This document shows, piece after piece, positions 44,138 to 53,714 of a stretch of 64,000 nucleotides of DNA (its first letter is position 1; each line of letters starts with the position of its first letter). Below the pieces are notes generated by a model that was not told where the DNA came from, searched no databases, and saw nothing but the letters and a program-made list of their open reading frames with translations. Origin of the DNA: Acinetobacter calcoaceticus DSM 30006 = CIP 81.8 (lineage in GTDB: Bacteria > Pseudomonadota > Gammaproteobacteria > Pseudomonadales > Moraxellaceae). The position numbers were made by a program, and so were the translations under genes. The stretch lies in NCBI RefSeq assembly GCF_000368965.1, contig NZ_KB849780.1, positions 1,922,145-1,986,144 on the forward strand. The letters run 5' to 3'.

Positions 44138-46567
44138 ATGTCTGAACTTATTATGAATGAAAAAACTGACTTAGAGCCTCAGGTTCCAAGTGTATTACCA
44201 CTTTTAGCGTTACGTGATGTAGTGGTCTATCCACACATGCAAATTGCGTTATTCGTGGGTCGTGAAAAATCGATCAATGCAGTTGATGTGGCTCGTAACA
44301 GTGACAATTTAGTATTTGTAGTTGCGCAAAAAGATTCGCTTACAGAAGATATTGATCACGATAACCTTTATCAGTACGGAACTGTCGCTAAGATTGTTCA
44401 GGTCGTAAATCATGAGAATGATGAAAACTGCATCAAAGTACTGATTGAAGGGTTACAGCGCTCTAAGCTTGAAAAAATTATCGATGAAGATAGCCATTTG
44501 ACTGCTGAACATAGCTTAAGTCCAATGACAATTGACGTAGATAAAGCTACCCAAGAAACTCGTTTACAAGAGTTACGTACTTTATTTGCTCAATATGCTG
44601 AAGCAAAATTACGTAATGCACGTGAACTGGTTGCGGCTGCTAATAAAATTGAAGACTTACTACAACTTATGTTCTTCGTAGCTACACGTGTGCCTCTAAA
44701 TATTGAAATTAAACAGAAGTTTTTAGAGCACGATGAGTTTGAAGCACATTTGCAAGAGCTTATGAGCTACTTGGTGAATCAATCTGCTGAACAGCAAATT
44801 GAACAAACTTTGCATGACAGCGTAAAACGCCAAATGGAAAAAAACCAACGTGAATACTTTCTAAATGAAAAAATGAAAGTCATTCAACGTGAACTTTCTG
44901 ACATGAATGGCGGCGCTGAAGATGACGTTGCTGAAATAGAAAAACGTCTTGCTGAAGCTGACTTACCTGAACACGTACGTAAAAAAGCTGAAGCTGAGTT
45001 CCGTAAGCTTAAAGCAATGCAACCAGCATCTAGTGAAGCGGCTGTTGTACGTAACTATCTAGAAGTAATTTTAGATACGCCGTGGAATAAAGCGAGCAAA
45101 GTGAGTATTAACCTTGCGAAAGCTCAAGAGATTCTTGATACAGATCACTACGGCTTAGATGACGTTAAAGATCGTATTGTTGAATACTTGGCTGTTCAGT
45201 CTCGTGTTAAAAAACTCAAAGGTCCGATTCTATGTTTAGTAGGCCCTCCTGGTGTAGGTAAAACTTCACTTGGTGAGTCAGTCGCGAAAGCAACAGGCCG
45301 TGAATTTGTTCGTATGGCGCTTGGTGGCGTACGTGACGAAGCTGAGATTCGTGGTCACCGTCGTACTTATATTGGTGCGATGCCAGGTAAAATCGTGCAG
45401 TCTTTAACAAAAGTTGGCGTGAAGAACCCATTGTTCTTACTCGACGAAATTGACAAGATGGCACAAGACTACCGTGGTGATCCAGCTTCTGCATTGCTTG
45501 AAGTATTAGATCCATCACAAAACAGTAAGTTCAACGATCACTATTTAGATCTTGATCTTGACCTGTCTGAAGTGATGTTCATCTGTACTGCAAACAGTAT
45601 GAATATTCCTGAAGCATTGCTTGATCGTATGGAAGTTATTCGTCTACCGGGTTATACCGAAGATGAAAAAGTGAACATTGCTGAACGCTACCTTGTTCCA
45701 AAAGCAATTAAGAACAACGGTCTACGTGCAAAAGAGTTAACAATTCATGAAGAAGCGATTCGTGACATTGTTCAACGCTACACACGTGAAGCTGGTGTTC
45801 GTAGTTTAGAACGTGAAGTGTCTAAAATTGCGCGTAAAGTGGTAAAAGAAGCAGTAAGTAAAAAATCTAAAAACTTACAGCTTGATATTACCTCTGCCAA
45901 TCTTCCAGAATACTTAGGTCCACACAAGTTTGACTTTGGTATTGCAGAAGATGAAGCGCAAGTAGGACGCGTAAATGGTCTAGCTTGGACATCTGTAGGC
46001 GGTGAGTTACTTACCATTGAAGTTGCAGCTGTAAAAGGTAAAGGTAAATTCATTACAACTGGTTCACTCGGTGATGTCATGAAAGAGTCTATTACCACAG
46101 CAATGACTTTAGTACGTACACGTGCCGATGAGTTGGGTATTGAAGCTTCTCGTTTTGAAGAAACTGATGTACACGTTCACTTACCAGAAGGTGCGACACC
46201 AAAAGATGGTCCATCTGCTGGTTTAGCGTTAACCACTGCCTTTGTATCAGCATTTACAGGTATTGCGATTCGTCCAGATATTGCAATGACTGGTGAAACA
46301 AGTTTAGGTGGTCGTGCAATGCGTATTGGTGGCTTAAAAGAAAAACTTCTTGCAGCACACCGCGGTGGAATCAAACTTGTATTTATTCCACAAGACAATG
46401 TTCGTGATTTGGCAGAAATTCCAGCCAATGTTAAAGAAGGTTTAGAAATCAAAGCTGTAAAAAGTATTGATGACATCTTACCTTTAGCATTAGTCTCAAT
46501 GCCAAAGCCTTTACCTAAAACACCGATTGTAAAACCGGTGGAAGGTTCAAAAGCAGCACGTCACTAA
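44138..46567 (+). CDS. lon: ATP-dependent protease La (Lon)
   Basis: A 809-residue AAA+ serine protease that degrades misfolded and regulatory proteins. N-terminal LAN domain (PLLALRDVVVYPHMQ), coiled coil, Walker A GPPGVGKTSLGESVA (about residue 355), Walker B PLFLLDEIDKM, sensor elements, and the C-terminal protease with the catalytic Ser in PKDGPSAGLAL and Lys in GGLKEKLLAAHRGG. All key residues are present. The ATG at 44138 has TAGGAG upstream; the GTG at 44132 is less likely. Transcribed alone with a strong terminator. Confidence 0.97.
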   Translation: MSELIMNEKTDLEPQVPSVLPLLALRDVVVYPHMQIALFVGREKSINAVDVARNSDNLVFVVAQKDSLTEDIDHDNLYQYGTVAKIVQVVNHENDENCIKVLIEGLQRSKLEKIIDEDSHLTAEHSLSPMTIDVDKATQETRLQELRTLFAQYAEAKLRNARELVAAANKIEDLLQLMFFVATRVPLNIEIKQKFLEHDEFEAHLQELMSYLVNQSAEQQIEQTLHDSVKRQMEKNQREYFLNEKMKVIQRELSDMNGGAEDDVAEIEKRLAEADLPEHVRKKAEAEFRKLKAMQPASSEAAVVRNYLEVILDTPWNKASKVSINLAKAQEILDTDHYGLDDVKDRIVEYLAVQSRVKKLKGPILCLVGPPGVGKTSLGESVAKATGREFVRMALGGVRDEAEIRGHRRTYIGAMPGKIVQSLTKVGVKNPLFLLDEIDKMAQDYRGDPASALLEVLDPSQNSKFNDHYLDLDLDLSEVMFICTANSMNIPEALLDRMEVIRLPGYTEDEKVNIAERYLVPKAIKNNGLRAKELTIHEEAIRDIVQRYTREAGVRSLEREVSKIARKVVKEAVSKKSKNLQLDITSANLPEYLGPHKFDFGIAEDEAQVGRVNGLAWTSVGGELLTIEVAAVKGKGKFITTGSLGDVMKESITTAMTLVRTRADELGIEASRFEETDVHVHLPEGATPKDGPSAGLALTTAFVSAFTGIAIRPDIAMTGETSLGGRAMRIGGLKEKLLAAHRGGIKLVFIPQDNVRDLAEIPANVKEGLEIKAVKSIDDILPLALVSMPKPLPKTPIVKPVEGSKAARH

Positions 46568-46577
46568 TTTAAATGTG

Positions 46578-46607
46578 AAAAAAGAGAGCTTCGGCTCTCT
46601 TTTTTTT
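46578..46607 (+). terminator. Terminator of lon
   Basis: Stem AAAAAAGAGAGC with GCTCTCTTTTTT around a stable TTCG tetraloop, then further T. Very strong. Confidence 0.95.
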
Positions 46608-46719
46608 GTTACACAATTTGATTGAAAAATATCCAACCATCCTCATAATAGGTATTAAGAGTATTTAATTAAATTAAGTATTCTTCGTTATCTATTATTT
46701 TATAGATAGCCTTGTTTTA

Positions 46720-46796
46720 TTCTCTATGATCATCTGAACTCCAGACAGATGATCATTTGATCGCAGTCCAACACCGTTTTTTGGACTGCGTTTTTT
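46720..46796 (+). ncRNA. Candidate small RNA between lon and rlmH
   Basis: Two strong hairpins with no gene: ATGATCATCTG (46726-46736) with CAGATGATCAT (46746-46756), then CGCAGTCCAA (46762-46771) with TTGGACTGCG (46781-46790) followed by TTTTTT. The second is a classic terminator, yet lon already ends at 46607, so a separate short plus-strand transcript is implied. The 5' end is not known; no clear promoter hexamers were found in 46610-46720. It could instead be a fail-safe terminator for lon. Confidence 0.5.
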
Positions 46797-46869
46797 ATGC
46801 CTATTTACTACCACGAACTTATCTTTTCCTCAGGTATAATGCGCAAGCTGCTTTGAATGAATAGATAAT

Positions 46870-47349
46870 ATGAAAATTCGTATTCTGACCATTGGTCAAA
46901 AAATGCCTGCTTGGGTTCTCACTGGGTTTGAAGATTATTTCAAACGTATCCAACCTTTTGTGCAAACCCAAGTCATTGAACTTCCTATGGCCAAACGTGG
47001 TAAGAATGATTCAGAAGCAGATATTTTAAAATATTGCCAAATTGAAGGCGAAAGTATTCTAAATGCGTTAAAACCAAATGAAACTTTAATTGCCCTAGAA
47101 GTCGGTGGTCGGGAACTTAGTACAGAAAAGCTAGCTGACACCATGAAACAGTGGATGCTTGAAGGTAATGATGTAGTACTCGCGATTGGTGGTCCAGATG
47201 GCCTATCAGATCAAGTACGTAAAGCTGCGGCATGGCATTGGTCACTCTCAAAACTAACAATGCCACACCCTTTGGTACGTGTTTTATTAATTGAACAACT
47301 ATATCGAGCGATGACTATTAATCATAATCATCCCTATCACCGTGCATAA
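46870..47349 (+). CDS. rlmH: 23S rRNA pseudouridine-1915 N3-methyltransferase
   Basis: A 159-residue SPOUT methyltransferase that modifies pseudouridine 1915 in helix 69 of 23S rRNA. The knotted SAM site is LAIGGPDGLSDQVRKAA and the family C-terminus LTMPHPLVRVLLIEQLYRA with NHNHPYHRA is complete. Length is near E. coli RlmH (155). In many gammaproteobacteria it neighbours mrdA; here mrdA lies 8.5 kb downstream. A TATAAT hexamer at 46835-46840 could be its -10. Confidence 0.96.
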   Translation: MKIRILTIGQKMPAWVLTGFEDYFKRIQPFVQTQVIELPMAKRGKNDSEADILKYCQIEGESILNALKPNETLIALEVGGRELSTEKLADTMKQWMLEGNDVVLAIGGPDGLSDQVRKAAAWHWSLSKLTMPHPLVRVLLIEQLYRAMTINHNHPYHRA

Positions 47350-47385
47350 AAACAACAACCGTTTCATTTTAGGAACAATCCGTTG

Positions 47386-47417
47386 AAATCAGGATACTTT
47401 TAACATGTCCTGATTTT
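47386..47417 (+). terminator. Terminator of rlmH
   Basis: Stem AAATCAGGA (47386-47394) with TCCTGATTTT (47408-47417), loop about 13, short T-run. Confidence 0.65.
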
Positions 47418-47461
47418 GGCATAATGACTATTATTCTGCTTTTCAACTCAGGTGTAATGCA

Positions 47462-48238
47462 ATGGAACTACAAACCCTTCCCGGACTGTTTATTTCACAT
47501 GGTTCACCCATGCTTGCACTTGACCCGGAACAAGTAGGACCTGCTCTACACCGTTTAGGTGCAAATCTTCCTACACCAAAGGCAATCATTGTGATGTCTG
47601 CGCATTGGGAGAGTAAAGCACTTGAAGTGTGTATTTCGACTCGTCCCGAAACGTGGCATGACTTCCGCGGCTTTCCTAAAGAGCTATATGAAATTCGCTA
47701 CAGCGCACCTGGGCAGCCAGAGCTCGCCGAAGAAATTTTAAAACTACTGGCAGATGCTCATTTTGTTGCTCATGCCAATAGCACCCGTCCTCGTGACCAT
47801 GGTGTATGGATGCCTCTATTGCATATGTACCCTGACGCTGACATTCCTGTAGTCGAAATTTCTTTGCCAACCAATTTAAGCGCACAAGAAATTTATCGTA
47901 TAGGGCAAACTCTCGCACCTTTACGTGACAAACAAGTTCTACTCATTGGTTCAGGCAGCATTACCCATAATCTTGCAGAGTTATCTTGGCAAGGAGACAA
48001 CTCTAAAGTTCCTGAATGGGCTTCAGCTTTTAGAAATGCTGTCGTTAATAAACTTACCCATCAAGATTATGATGGTGTACTGGAATGGCAGTCATTGCCT
48101 TATGTAAAACGTAATCACCCTACTCTTGAGCATTTTGCACCTTTGTTTTTTGCTATGGGCACTGGCAATCGCTTTACGATTGTTCATAGTAGCTTCACAA
48201 TGGGCTCACTAGGCATGGACATCTATCGTTTTGATTAA
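47462..48238 (+). CDS. ygiD: Extradiol dioxygenase, 4,5-DOPA dioxygenase-like
   Basis: A 258-residue LigB-superfamily protein. Seen: LFISHGSPMLALDPEQ with the metal His, VMSAHWESKALEV, DHGVWMPLLHMYPDADIPVV and LLIGSGSITHNL. These fit YgiD, a DOPA 4,5-dioxygenase in E. coli. The natural substrate in bacteria is not certain. It is transcribed alone; a short CCCCG/CGGGG hairpin lies after its stop (48252-48266) but without T-run. Confidence 0.87.
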   Translation: MELQTLPGLFISHGSPMLALDPEQVGPALHRLGANLPTPKAIIVMSAHWESKALEVCISTRPETWHDFRGFPKELYEIRYSAPGQPELAEEILKLLADAHFVAHANSTRPRDHGVWMPLLHMYPDADIPVVEISLPTNLSAQEIYRIGQTLAPLRDKQVLLIGSGSITHNLAELSWQGDNSKVPEWASAFRNAVVNKLTHQDYDGVLEWQSLPYVKRNHPTLEHFAPLFFAMGTGNRFTIVHSSFTMGSLGMDIYRFD

Positions 48239-48405
48239 TTTTTAGGAAATGCCCCGTTCCGCGGGGTATAACACCATTTTTATTGAAAATTAGAATAATT
48301 TACAAACTTATACATTTTAAAAACCGAAACAATCAAATGTTTACATTTTATTTTTTTAAGAATGATTTAAGCTTATTGCTGTTGTTTTTCCTTTGAAGTT
48401 TTTAT

Positions 48406-49515
48406 ATGAAAATTAAATATTTAATTCTTGCGTTATTACCTTTTTCTTTGATGGCATGTCAAACAGTTACAAATACTCCAGCTCCGATTGTATCTGAGCA
48501 ACAACAAAACCTTGCAGCCACTTTAGGTGAATATGCTTGGACTTATCAAAATGTAAAAGCTTCTAAACCACTCGTACTTAATTTTAATGTAGATGGCAAA
48601 TTGGCAATCAATACAGGTTGTAATGGCCAAGGCGGTACTTGGAAAGTTGAAGGTAACCAGCTTGTTACTTCTAACCTTGTTTCAACTAGAATGGCTTGCC
48701 AAGATGATCTAATGAAACAAGAACAACTTTCTAATAGCATCTTTAATGAAGCAAAATTACCAATCGAAATTAGCAACAATAATGGTCAGGTGATTTTAAG
48801 CGTGACAGATAAAACTGGTCAAAAGCACATTTTCCAAGGCCAAAAAGCAGTTAATACTCAAGCTTTAACAGATTATTCTTGGTCTTATCAGCCTGAAAAT
48901 ACAAAAAAACCAATCGTTCTTAACTTTACCAATGATCGTTTATCTATCGCAACAGGTTGTAACCGTCAAGGAACCACTTGGAAAGTTGAAAACAATACGA
49001 TTGTAACGGCTGACGTAATGTCAACTATGATGGCTTGTGAACCTGCTTTAATGAAACAGGAACAATTTTCTAGCAGCCTATTCCAAAAGCGTGCAATTCC
49101 ATTTGAGCTTAATACAACAAACGTTGATCAACCGACATTAACTGTAACTGATACGCAAGGTCAAAAATATACCTTTACTGGTAAAATGACACCAGAAGCA
49201 AAATATCAATCTGAAGGGAAAACTGTTTTCCTAGAAGTTGCTCCACAAACTAAATCATGTACTGGTGTAGCACCACAAACATGTATGCAAGTTCGTGAAA
49301 TTAAATATGATGACAAAGGTGTTAAAACTTACGCTGACAAAAACTGGTCATTATATTATGGTCAAATTGAAGGTTTTGAACACAATCCAGACCAACGCGT
49401 AATTTTACGTGTAAAACGTTTTGAAGTGAAAAACCCAGCAGCAGACCAATCTAGCCTAGTCGATGTGTTAGATATGGTTGTAGAGCAAGAGTTAGTTAAA
49501 AAACCTAAAAAATAA
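48406..49515 (+). CDS. Lipoprotein with two META (HslJ-like) domains and a DUF4377 domain
   Basis: A 369-residue lipoprotein: lipobox LMAC (Cys18). Two tandem META domains (about 38-145 and 155-262) share YAWTYQN/YSWSYQP, KLAINTGCNGQG/LSIATGCNRQG, and TRMACQDDLMKQEQ/TMMACEPALMKQEQ; the second is a clear internal duplicate. The C-terminal 100 residues, with VFLEVAPQTKSCTG, CMQVREIKY and WSLYYGQIEGF, are DUF4377. META proteins are linked to heat or novobiocin stress in E. coli (HslJ). Probably an outer-membrane stress protein; the function is not known. It shares a terminator with convergent gdhA. Confidence 0.85.
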   Translation: MKIKYLILALLPFSLMACQTVTNTPAPIVSEQQQNLAATLGEYAWTYQNVKASKPLVLNFNVDGKLAINTGCNGQGGTWKVEGNQLVTSNLVSTRMACQDDLMKQEQLSNSIFNEAKLPIEISNNNGQVILSVTDKTGQKHIFQGQKAVNTQALTDYSWSYQPENTKKPIVLNFTNDRLSIATGCNRQGTTWKVENNTIVTADVMSTMMACEPALMKQEQFSSSLFQKRAIPFELNTTNVDQPTLTVTDTQGQKYTFTGKMTPEAKYQSEGKTVFLEVAPQTKSCTGVAPQTCMQVREIKYDDKGVKTYADKNWSLYYGQIEGFEHNPDQRVILRVKRFEVKNPAADQSSLVDVLDMVVEQELVKKPKK

Positions 49516-49531
49516 GTTTTTAGATTAAGAA

Positions 49532-49559
49532 AATCCGATGCTCAGGCATCGGATTTTTT
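49532..49559. terminator. Bidirectional terminator between META lipoprotein and gdhA
   Basis: Stem AATCCGATGC (49532-49541) with GCATCGGATT, loop TCAG, then T-run on the plus strand and A-run giving T on the minus strand. Confidence 0.9.
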
Positions 49560-49569
49560 ATTTCTATTC

Positions 49570-50913
49570 TTAGAAAATACCTTGAGCAAGCATTGCATCA
49601 GCTACTTTTACAAAACCTGCAATATTGGCGCCATCAACATAGTTAACAGTACCATCTTCTTTTGTACCGTATCTTACACAATTAGCATGAATATCTTTCA
49701 TAATTGCATGTAGACGCTCATCGACCTCAGCATGTGTCCAGCTTAAACGAATTGCGTTTTGAGACATTTCTAAACCAGACGTTGCGACACCACCTGCATT
49801 AGATGCTTTTCCTGGCGCATACAAAATTTTGGCTTTGATAAAGTGTTCAACTGCCTCAAGTGTAGATGGCATATTAGCGCCTTCAGCCACGCAAATTACA
49901 CCATTTGCGATCAACGTTTTAGCGTCTTCACCTGTTAATTCATTTTGCGTCGCACATGGCAAAGCAATGTCTACAGGAATATGCCAAGGGGTTTTCCCTT
50001 CAAAATACTCAAAACCATGTTTAGAAGCAAACTCGGAAATACGGCCACGCTTAACGTTTTTAAGATTCATCACTTCATCAAGTAATTCATCTGTAAAACC
50101 ATTTTTTACATAAACAGTTCCGTTAGAGTCAGATAAAGTAACAACTTTTGCCCCTAAGAACATGGCCTTCTCTGCCGCATATTGCGCAACATTACCCGAA
50201 CCAGAAACAGAGACTGTTTTGCCAACGAAAGACTGACCACGTGCTTTTAGCATTTCTTCTGCAAAATAAACCGTACCATAGCCAGTAGCTTCTGGGCGCA
50301 TTAAGCTACCACCAAATGAAATTCCCTTACCAGTAAAGACACAAGCAGTGTCGTTACTCAGCTTTTTCATCATGCCTGCCATGTAACCGACTTCACGCGC
50401 ACCGACGCCAATATCCCCTGCAGGAATATCCGTATTTGGTCCTAAATGACGATAAAGCTCAATCATTAATGCCTGACAGAATCGCATAATTTCAGCATCA
50501 GATTTACCTTTAGGATCGAAATCTGAACCACCTTTCCCCCCACCCATTGGTAAGGTTGTAAGTGAGTTTTTAAAAGTCTGCTCAAAACCTAAAAATTTTA
50601 AAATTGATAGATTGACCGATGGGTGGAAACGCATTCCACCTTTGAATGGACCAATTGCTGAATTATATTGAACACGGAAAGCTCTGTTAACTTGAGTCTG
50701 ACCTTGATCATTCATCCATGAAACACGAAATTGAATAACTCGCTCTGGTTCAACAAGGCGTTCTAACAATCCCTGCTCTGCATACTCTGGATTTTTTTCA
50801 ATAAATGGCCACAAGCTCGTCATGACTTCTTCGACAGCTTGCAAAAATTCAGGTTGATGCGGATCACGCGCTTGCACGTAATTCAGGAATTCATTCAGAT
50901 TGTTGTATTTCAA
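49570..50913 (-). CDS. gdhA: NADP-specific glutamate dehydrogenase
   Basis: Aminates 2-oxoglutarate with NADPH and ammonium. With the TTG at 50913 as start the protein is exactly 447 residues, like E. coli GdhA, and begins KYNNLNEFLNYVQARDP in line with it; GAGG lies eight bases upstream. The longest frame (to 50973) adds 20 unlikely residues. Blocks: PFKGGMRFHPSVNLSILKFL, PMGGGKGGSDFDPKGK (catalytic Lys), DIPAGDIGVGAREVGY and the NADP fold VSGSGNVAQYAAEKA. Monocistronic. Confidence 0.95.
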   Translation of the reverse strand: MKYNNLNEFLNYVQARDPHQPEFLQAVEEVMTSLWPFIEKNPEYAEQGLLERLVEPERVIQFRVSWMNDQGQTQVNRAFRVQYNSAIGPFKGGMRFHPSVNLSILKFLGFEQTFKNSLTTLPMGGGKGGSDFDPKGKSDAEIMRFCQALMIELYRHLGPNTDIPAGDIGVGAREVGYMAGMMKKLSNDTACVFTGKGISFGGSLMRPEATGYGTVYFAEEMLKARGQSFVGKTVSVSGSGNVAQYAAEKAMFLGAKVVTLSDSNGTVYVKNGFTDELLDEVMNLKNVKRGRISEFASKHGFEYFEGKTPWHIPVDIALPCATQNELTGEDAKTLIANGVICVAEGANMPSTLEAVEHFIKAKILYAPGKASNAGGVATSGLEMSQNAIRLSWTHAEVDERLHAIMKDIHANCVRYGTKEDGTVNYVDGANIAGFVKVADAMLAQGIF

Positions 50914-51245
50914 TGCACGGTCCTCAGCATAGTCATGAATTAAATTGGTGCAATACATTATTAAATGCATCATTTAGCAGCAAAATATTAAATCTCTTTC
51001 CATCAATTTTAACAATAGTTATTTTAAATTATTTTATTTATCTTAATTATCAAAAACTTATTTTTAGAAAAACTACTCAAAGATAAGAAATAGTAATTTA
51101 ACTCTTCACTTTTACTGATCTATTATTGTGCAATATTAGCTACATTTTAGGTCAATTAAAAACCCGATAAATTCGTTAAAATCCATTGACCTTACTTAGG
51201 TTTTTCTTCATTATCGCATCGTTTTAACCAAGCTATTTGCCCACT

Positions 51246-52037
51246 ATGAATTCATCTATTTCTCTCATACGCGAGATTGATGCGTTATTACCACAAACAC
51301 AATGTGGTCTATGTGGACATCGTGATGGATGTCTACCCTACGCAAAGTCGATTGCTGAAGGTGAAGAAGCAAATAAATGTGTTCCAGGTGGACAACCTGT
51401 TGCTGATGCACTGGCAAATCTACTCAATCGCTCTCCATTAACTGCTGAAAGTAGCGTATGGCCTGTACAAACAGATGGCCGCCCACAGCGAATGAAAGCG
51501 ATTATTCGTGAAGAGGAATGTATTGGCTGCACCAAATGTATTAGTGCTTGTCCTGTAGATGCTATCATTGGCAGTGGTAAGCTCATGCACACTATCTTGA
51601 CCGACTTATGTACGGGTTGTGAGTTATGCATTCCACCTTGTCCAGTAGACTGCATTGATCTGGTCGAAGACACACAAGCCTTACCCAATGAACAACAGCG
51701 TGCCGCAGAACAAAATGATTTAAGGCAACGCTACTACTCACATATTCAACGTGAAGAAAAGCGTCGCAGTCACCGTAAAGGTCCTGTGGTACGCGCTGAA
51801 ATTGACACTCAACTGTTTGCTCAGTTCTCTCAGGTACTTGATGAACTACCTTCAATTGAGCTCATTGAGAAACCTAAAGAAGCTGTGTTAACTGATGCAA
51901 AAACTACAATTGAGTTAGCTAAAATTCGTACACAAATTAAGAAACTGGAAAAACAGCTAGGTGTACGTGAAGATGCTAAAAAGCGTCTTCAACTCGAAGA
52001 ACTACAACAGCAACTCATGCAACTACAGGAGGTCTGA
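51246..52037 (+). CDS. rnfB: RnfB-like ferredoxin protein
   Basis: A 263-residue iron-sulfur protein without membrane helix. N-terminal cluster motif CGLCGHRDGC...C in an (Fe-S) domain (residues 20-50), then two 4Fe-4S ferredoxin motifs CIGCTKCISACPVDA and CTGCELCIPPCPVDC (about 95-140). The C-terminal 110 residues are charged coiled coil (IRTQIKKLEKQL, LQLEELQQQLMQL). It resembles RnfB, but no other rnf gene is near and the usual N-terminal hydrophobic segment is lacking. It stops one base before nth, its usual neighbour. TTG at 51237 is the less likely start. Confidence 0.85.
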   Translation: MNSSISLIREIDALLPQTQCGLCGHRDGCLPYAKSIAEGEEANKCVPGGQPVADALANLLNRSPLTAESSVWPVQTDGRPQRMKAIIREEECIGCTKCISACPVDAIIGSGKLMHTILTDLCTGCELCIPPCPVDCIDLVEDTQALPNEQQRAAEQNDLRQRYYSHIQREEKRRSHRKGPVVRAEIDTQLFAQFSQVLDELPSIELIEKPKEAVLTDAKTTIELAKIRTQIKKLEKQLGVREDAKKRLQLEELQQQLMQLQEV

Positions 52038-52727
52038 ATGGCTGTCAAAAATATGACGAAAAAGCAGATTCAAATATTCTTTGAACGCCTTCGCGAACAA
52101 CGGCCGTCACCTCAAACCGAGTTAAAATATTCATCTTCTTTTGAGTTACTCATTGCAGTTATGTTGTCAGCTCAAGCTACCGACGTGAGTGTGAATAAGG
52201 CAACTGATAAACTTTACCCTGTGGCTAATACAGCCGAGAAAATCTACAACTTGGGCGTAGATGGCTTAAAGGAATATATTAAAACAATTGGTCTTTACAA
52301 CGCCAAAGCCGAAAATGTCATTAAAACCTGTAAGATTTTAATGGAGCAATTTAACGGCGAAGTTCCAAGTAACAGGAAAGACTTAGAGGCCTTGCCGGGT
52401 GTGGGGCGTAAAACTGCAAATGTTGTTTTAAATACAGCTTTCGGACAACCGACTATGGCCGTCGATACACATATTTTCCGAGTCGGGAATCGTACGGGCT
52501 TAGCCGTGGGTAAAAATGTACTTGAAGTTGAGCACCGTTTAATTAAGGTCATTCCTAAAGAATTTATTTTAGATTCACATCACTGGCTCATATTACACGG
52601 CCGTTATTGTTGTATCGCCCGTAAACCTAAATGTGCCGAATGTGTGGTTGCAGATGTTTGCAACTGGCCCGACCGTTTCGAATTTGGTGCACAAAAACAA
52701 ATTGCCATTAAAAATATTGAAGCTTAA
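52038..52727 (+). CDS. nth: Endonuclease III
   Basis: A 229-residue base-excision repair glycosylase/lyase for oxidised pyrimidines. The helix-hairpin-helix LPGVGRKTANVVL with catalytic Lys, the catalytic Asp in AVDTHIFRVGNRTGL, and a 4Fe-4S motif (CCIARKPKCAECVVADVC) are intact. Slightly longer than E. coli Nth (211), mainly at both termini. It starts right after the rnfB stop behind AGGAGG, so the pair is an operon. Confidence 0.96.
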   Translation: MAVKNMTKKQIQIFFERLREQRPSPQTELKYSSSFELLIAVMLSAQATDVSVNKATDKLYPVANTAEKIYNLGVDGLKEYIKTIGLYNAKAENVIKTCKILMEQFNGEVPSNRKDLEALPGVGRKTANVVLNTAFGQPTMAVDTHIFRVGNRTGLAVGKNVLEVEHRLIKVIPKEFILDSHHWLILHGRYCCIARKPKCAECVVADVCNWPDRFEFGAQKQIAIKNIEA

Positions 52728-52764
52728 AAATATGGTTGGGTATAGTTAACATACCCAATCAAAC

Positions 52765-52902
52765 TTACTTTAGACGCTTGTTCTGATTACGCTCTTCTTT
52801 TGCTTGTTTTTGTACCTGCCTAAGCATTTTATAGCTCTGATAACCCAAAAATATGACGAGTGCCAGACTTAGCAATACCACCAAAATCAATATGATTTTC
52901 AT
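52765..52902 (-). CDS. 45-residue single-pass membrane peptide
   Basis: A short gene with Shine-Dalgarno GGAG six bases before the ATG at 52902. It begins MKIILILVVLLSLALVIFLG, a full membrane helix, followed by a basic amphipathic tail (SYKMLRQVQKQAKEERNQNK). Positive charges after the helix predict an N-out, C-in topology. It lies between nth and the adk terminator on the minus strand. No function known. Its ribosome site, lack of stops and hydrophobic pattern support it as real. Confidence 0.65.
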   Translation of the reverse strand: MKIILILVVLLSLALVIFLGYQSYKMLRQVQKQAKEERNQNKRLK

Positions 52903-52931
52903 ATTGTTCTCCTGCACTGAATGAAAGAAAA

Positions 52932-52957
52932 GAGCCCTCATGATGAGAGCTCCTTGT
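52932..52957 (-). terminator. Terminator of adk
   Basis: On the minus strand GAGCTCTCAT pairs with ATGAGGGCTC (one mismatch) followed by TTTTCTTTC. It lies between adk and the small membrane gene. Confidence 0.7.
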
Positions 52958-52974
52958 CACAAATAATATTTTAA

Positions 52975-53643
<669 letters not shown>

Positions 53644-53714
53644 TTAAAACAATAAATGTGAAGCCTGGCAGAACAAGTCTCATTAATCTTCAATAGATCC
53701 TGCCCGACGTCGAA

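Noticed and set aside
45216..46476. Three long minus-strand ORFs within lon
   Set aside because: They mirror the lon frame and carry no ribosome sites or recognisable domains.
48250..48268. CCCCG/CGGGG hairpin after the DOPA-dioxygenase-like gene as a terminator
   Set aside because: A short 5-bp stem with no T-run; insufficient for a terminator call.
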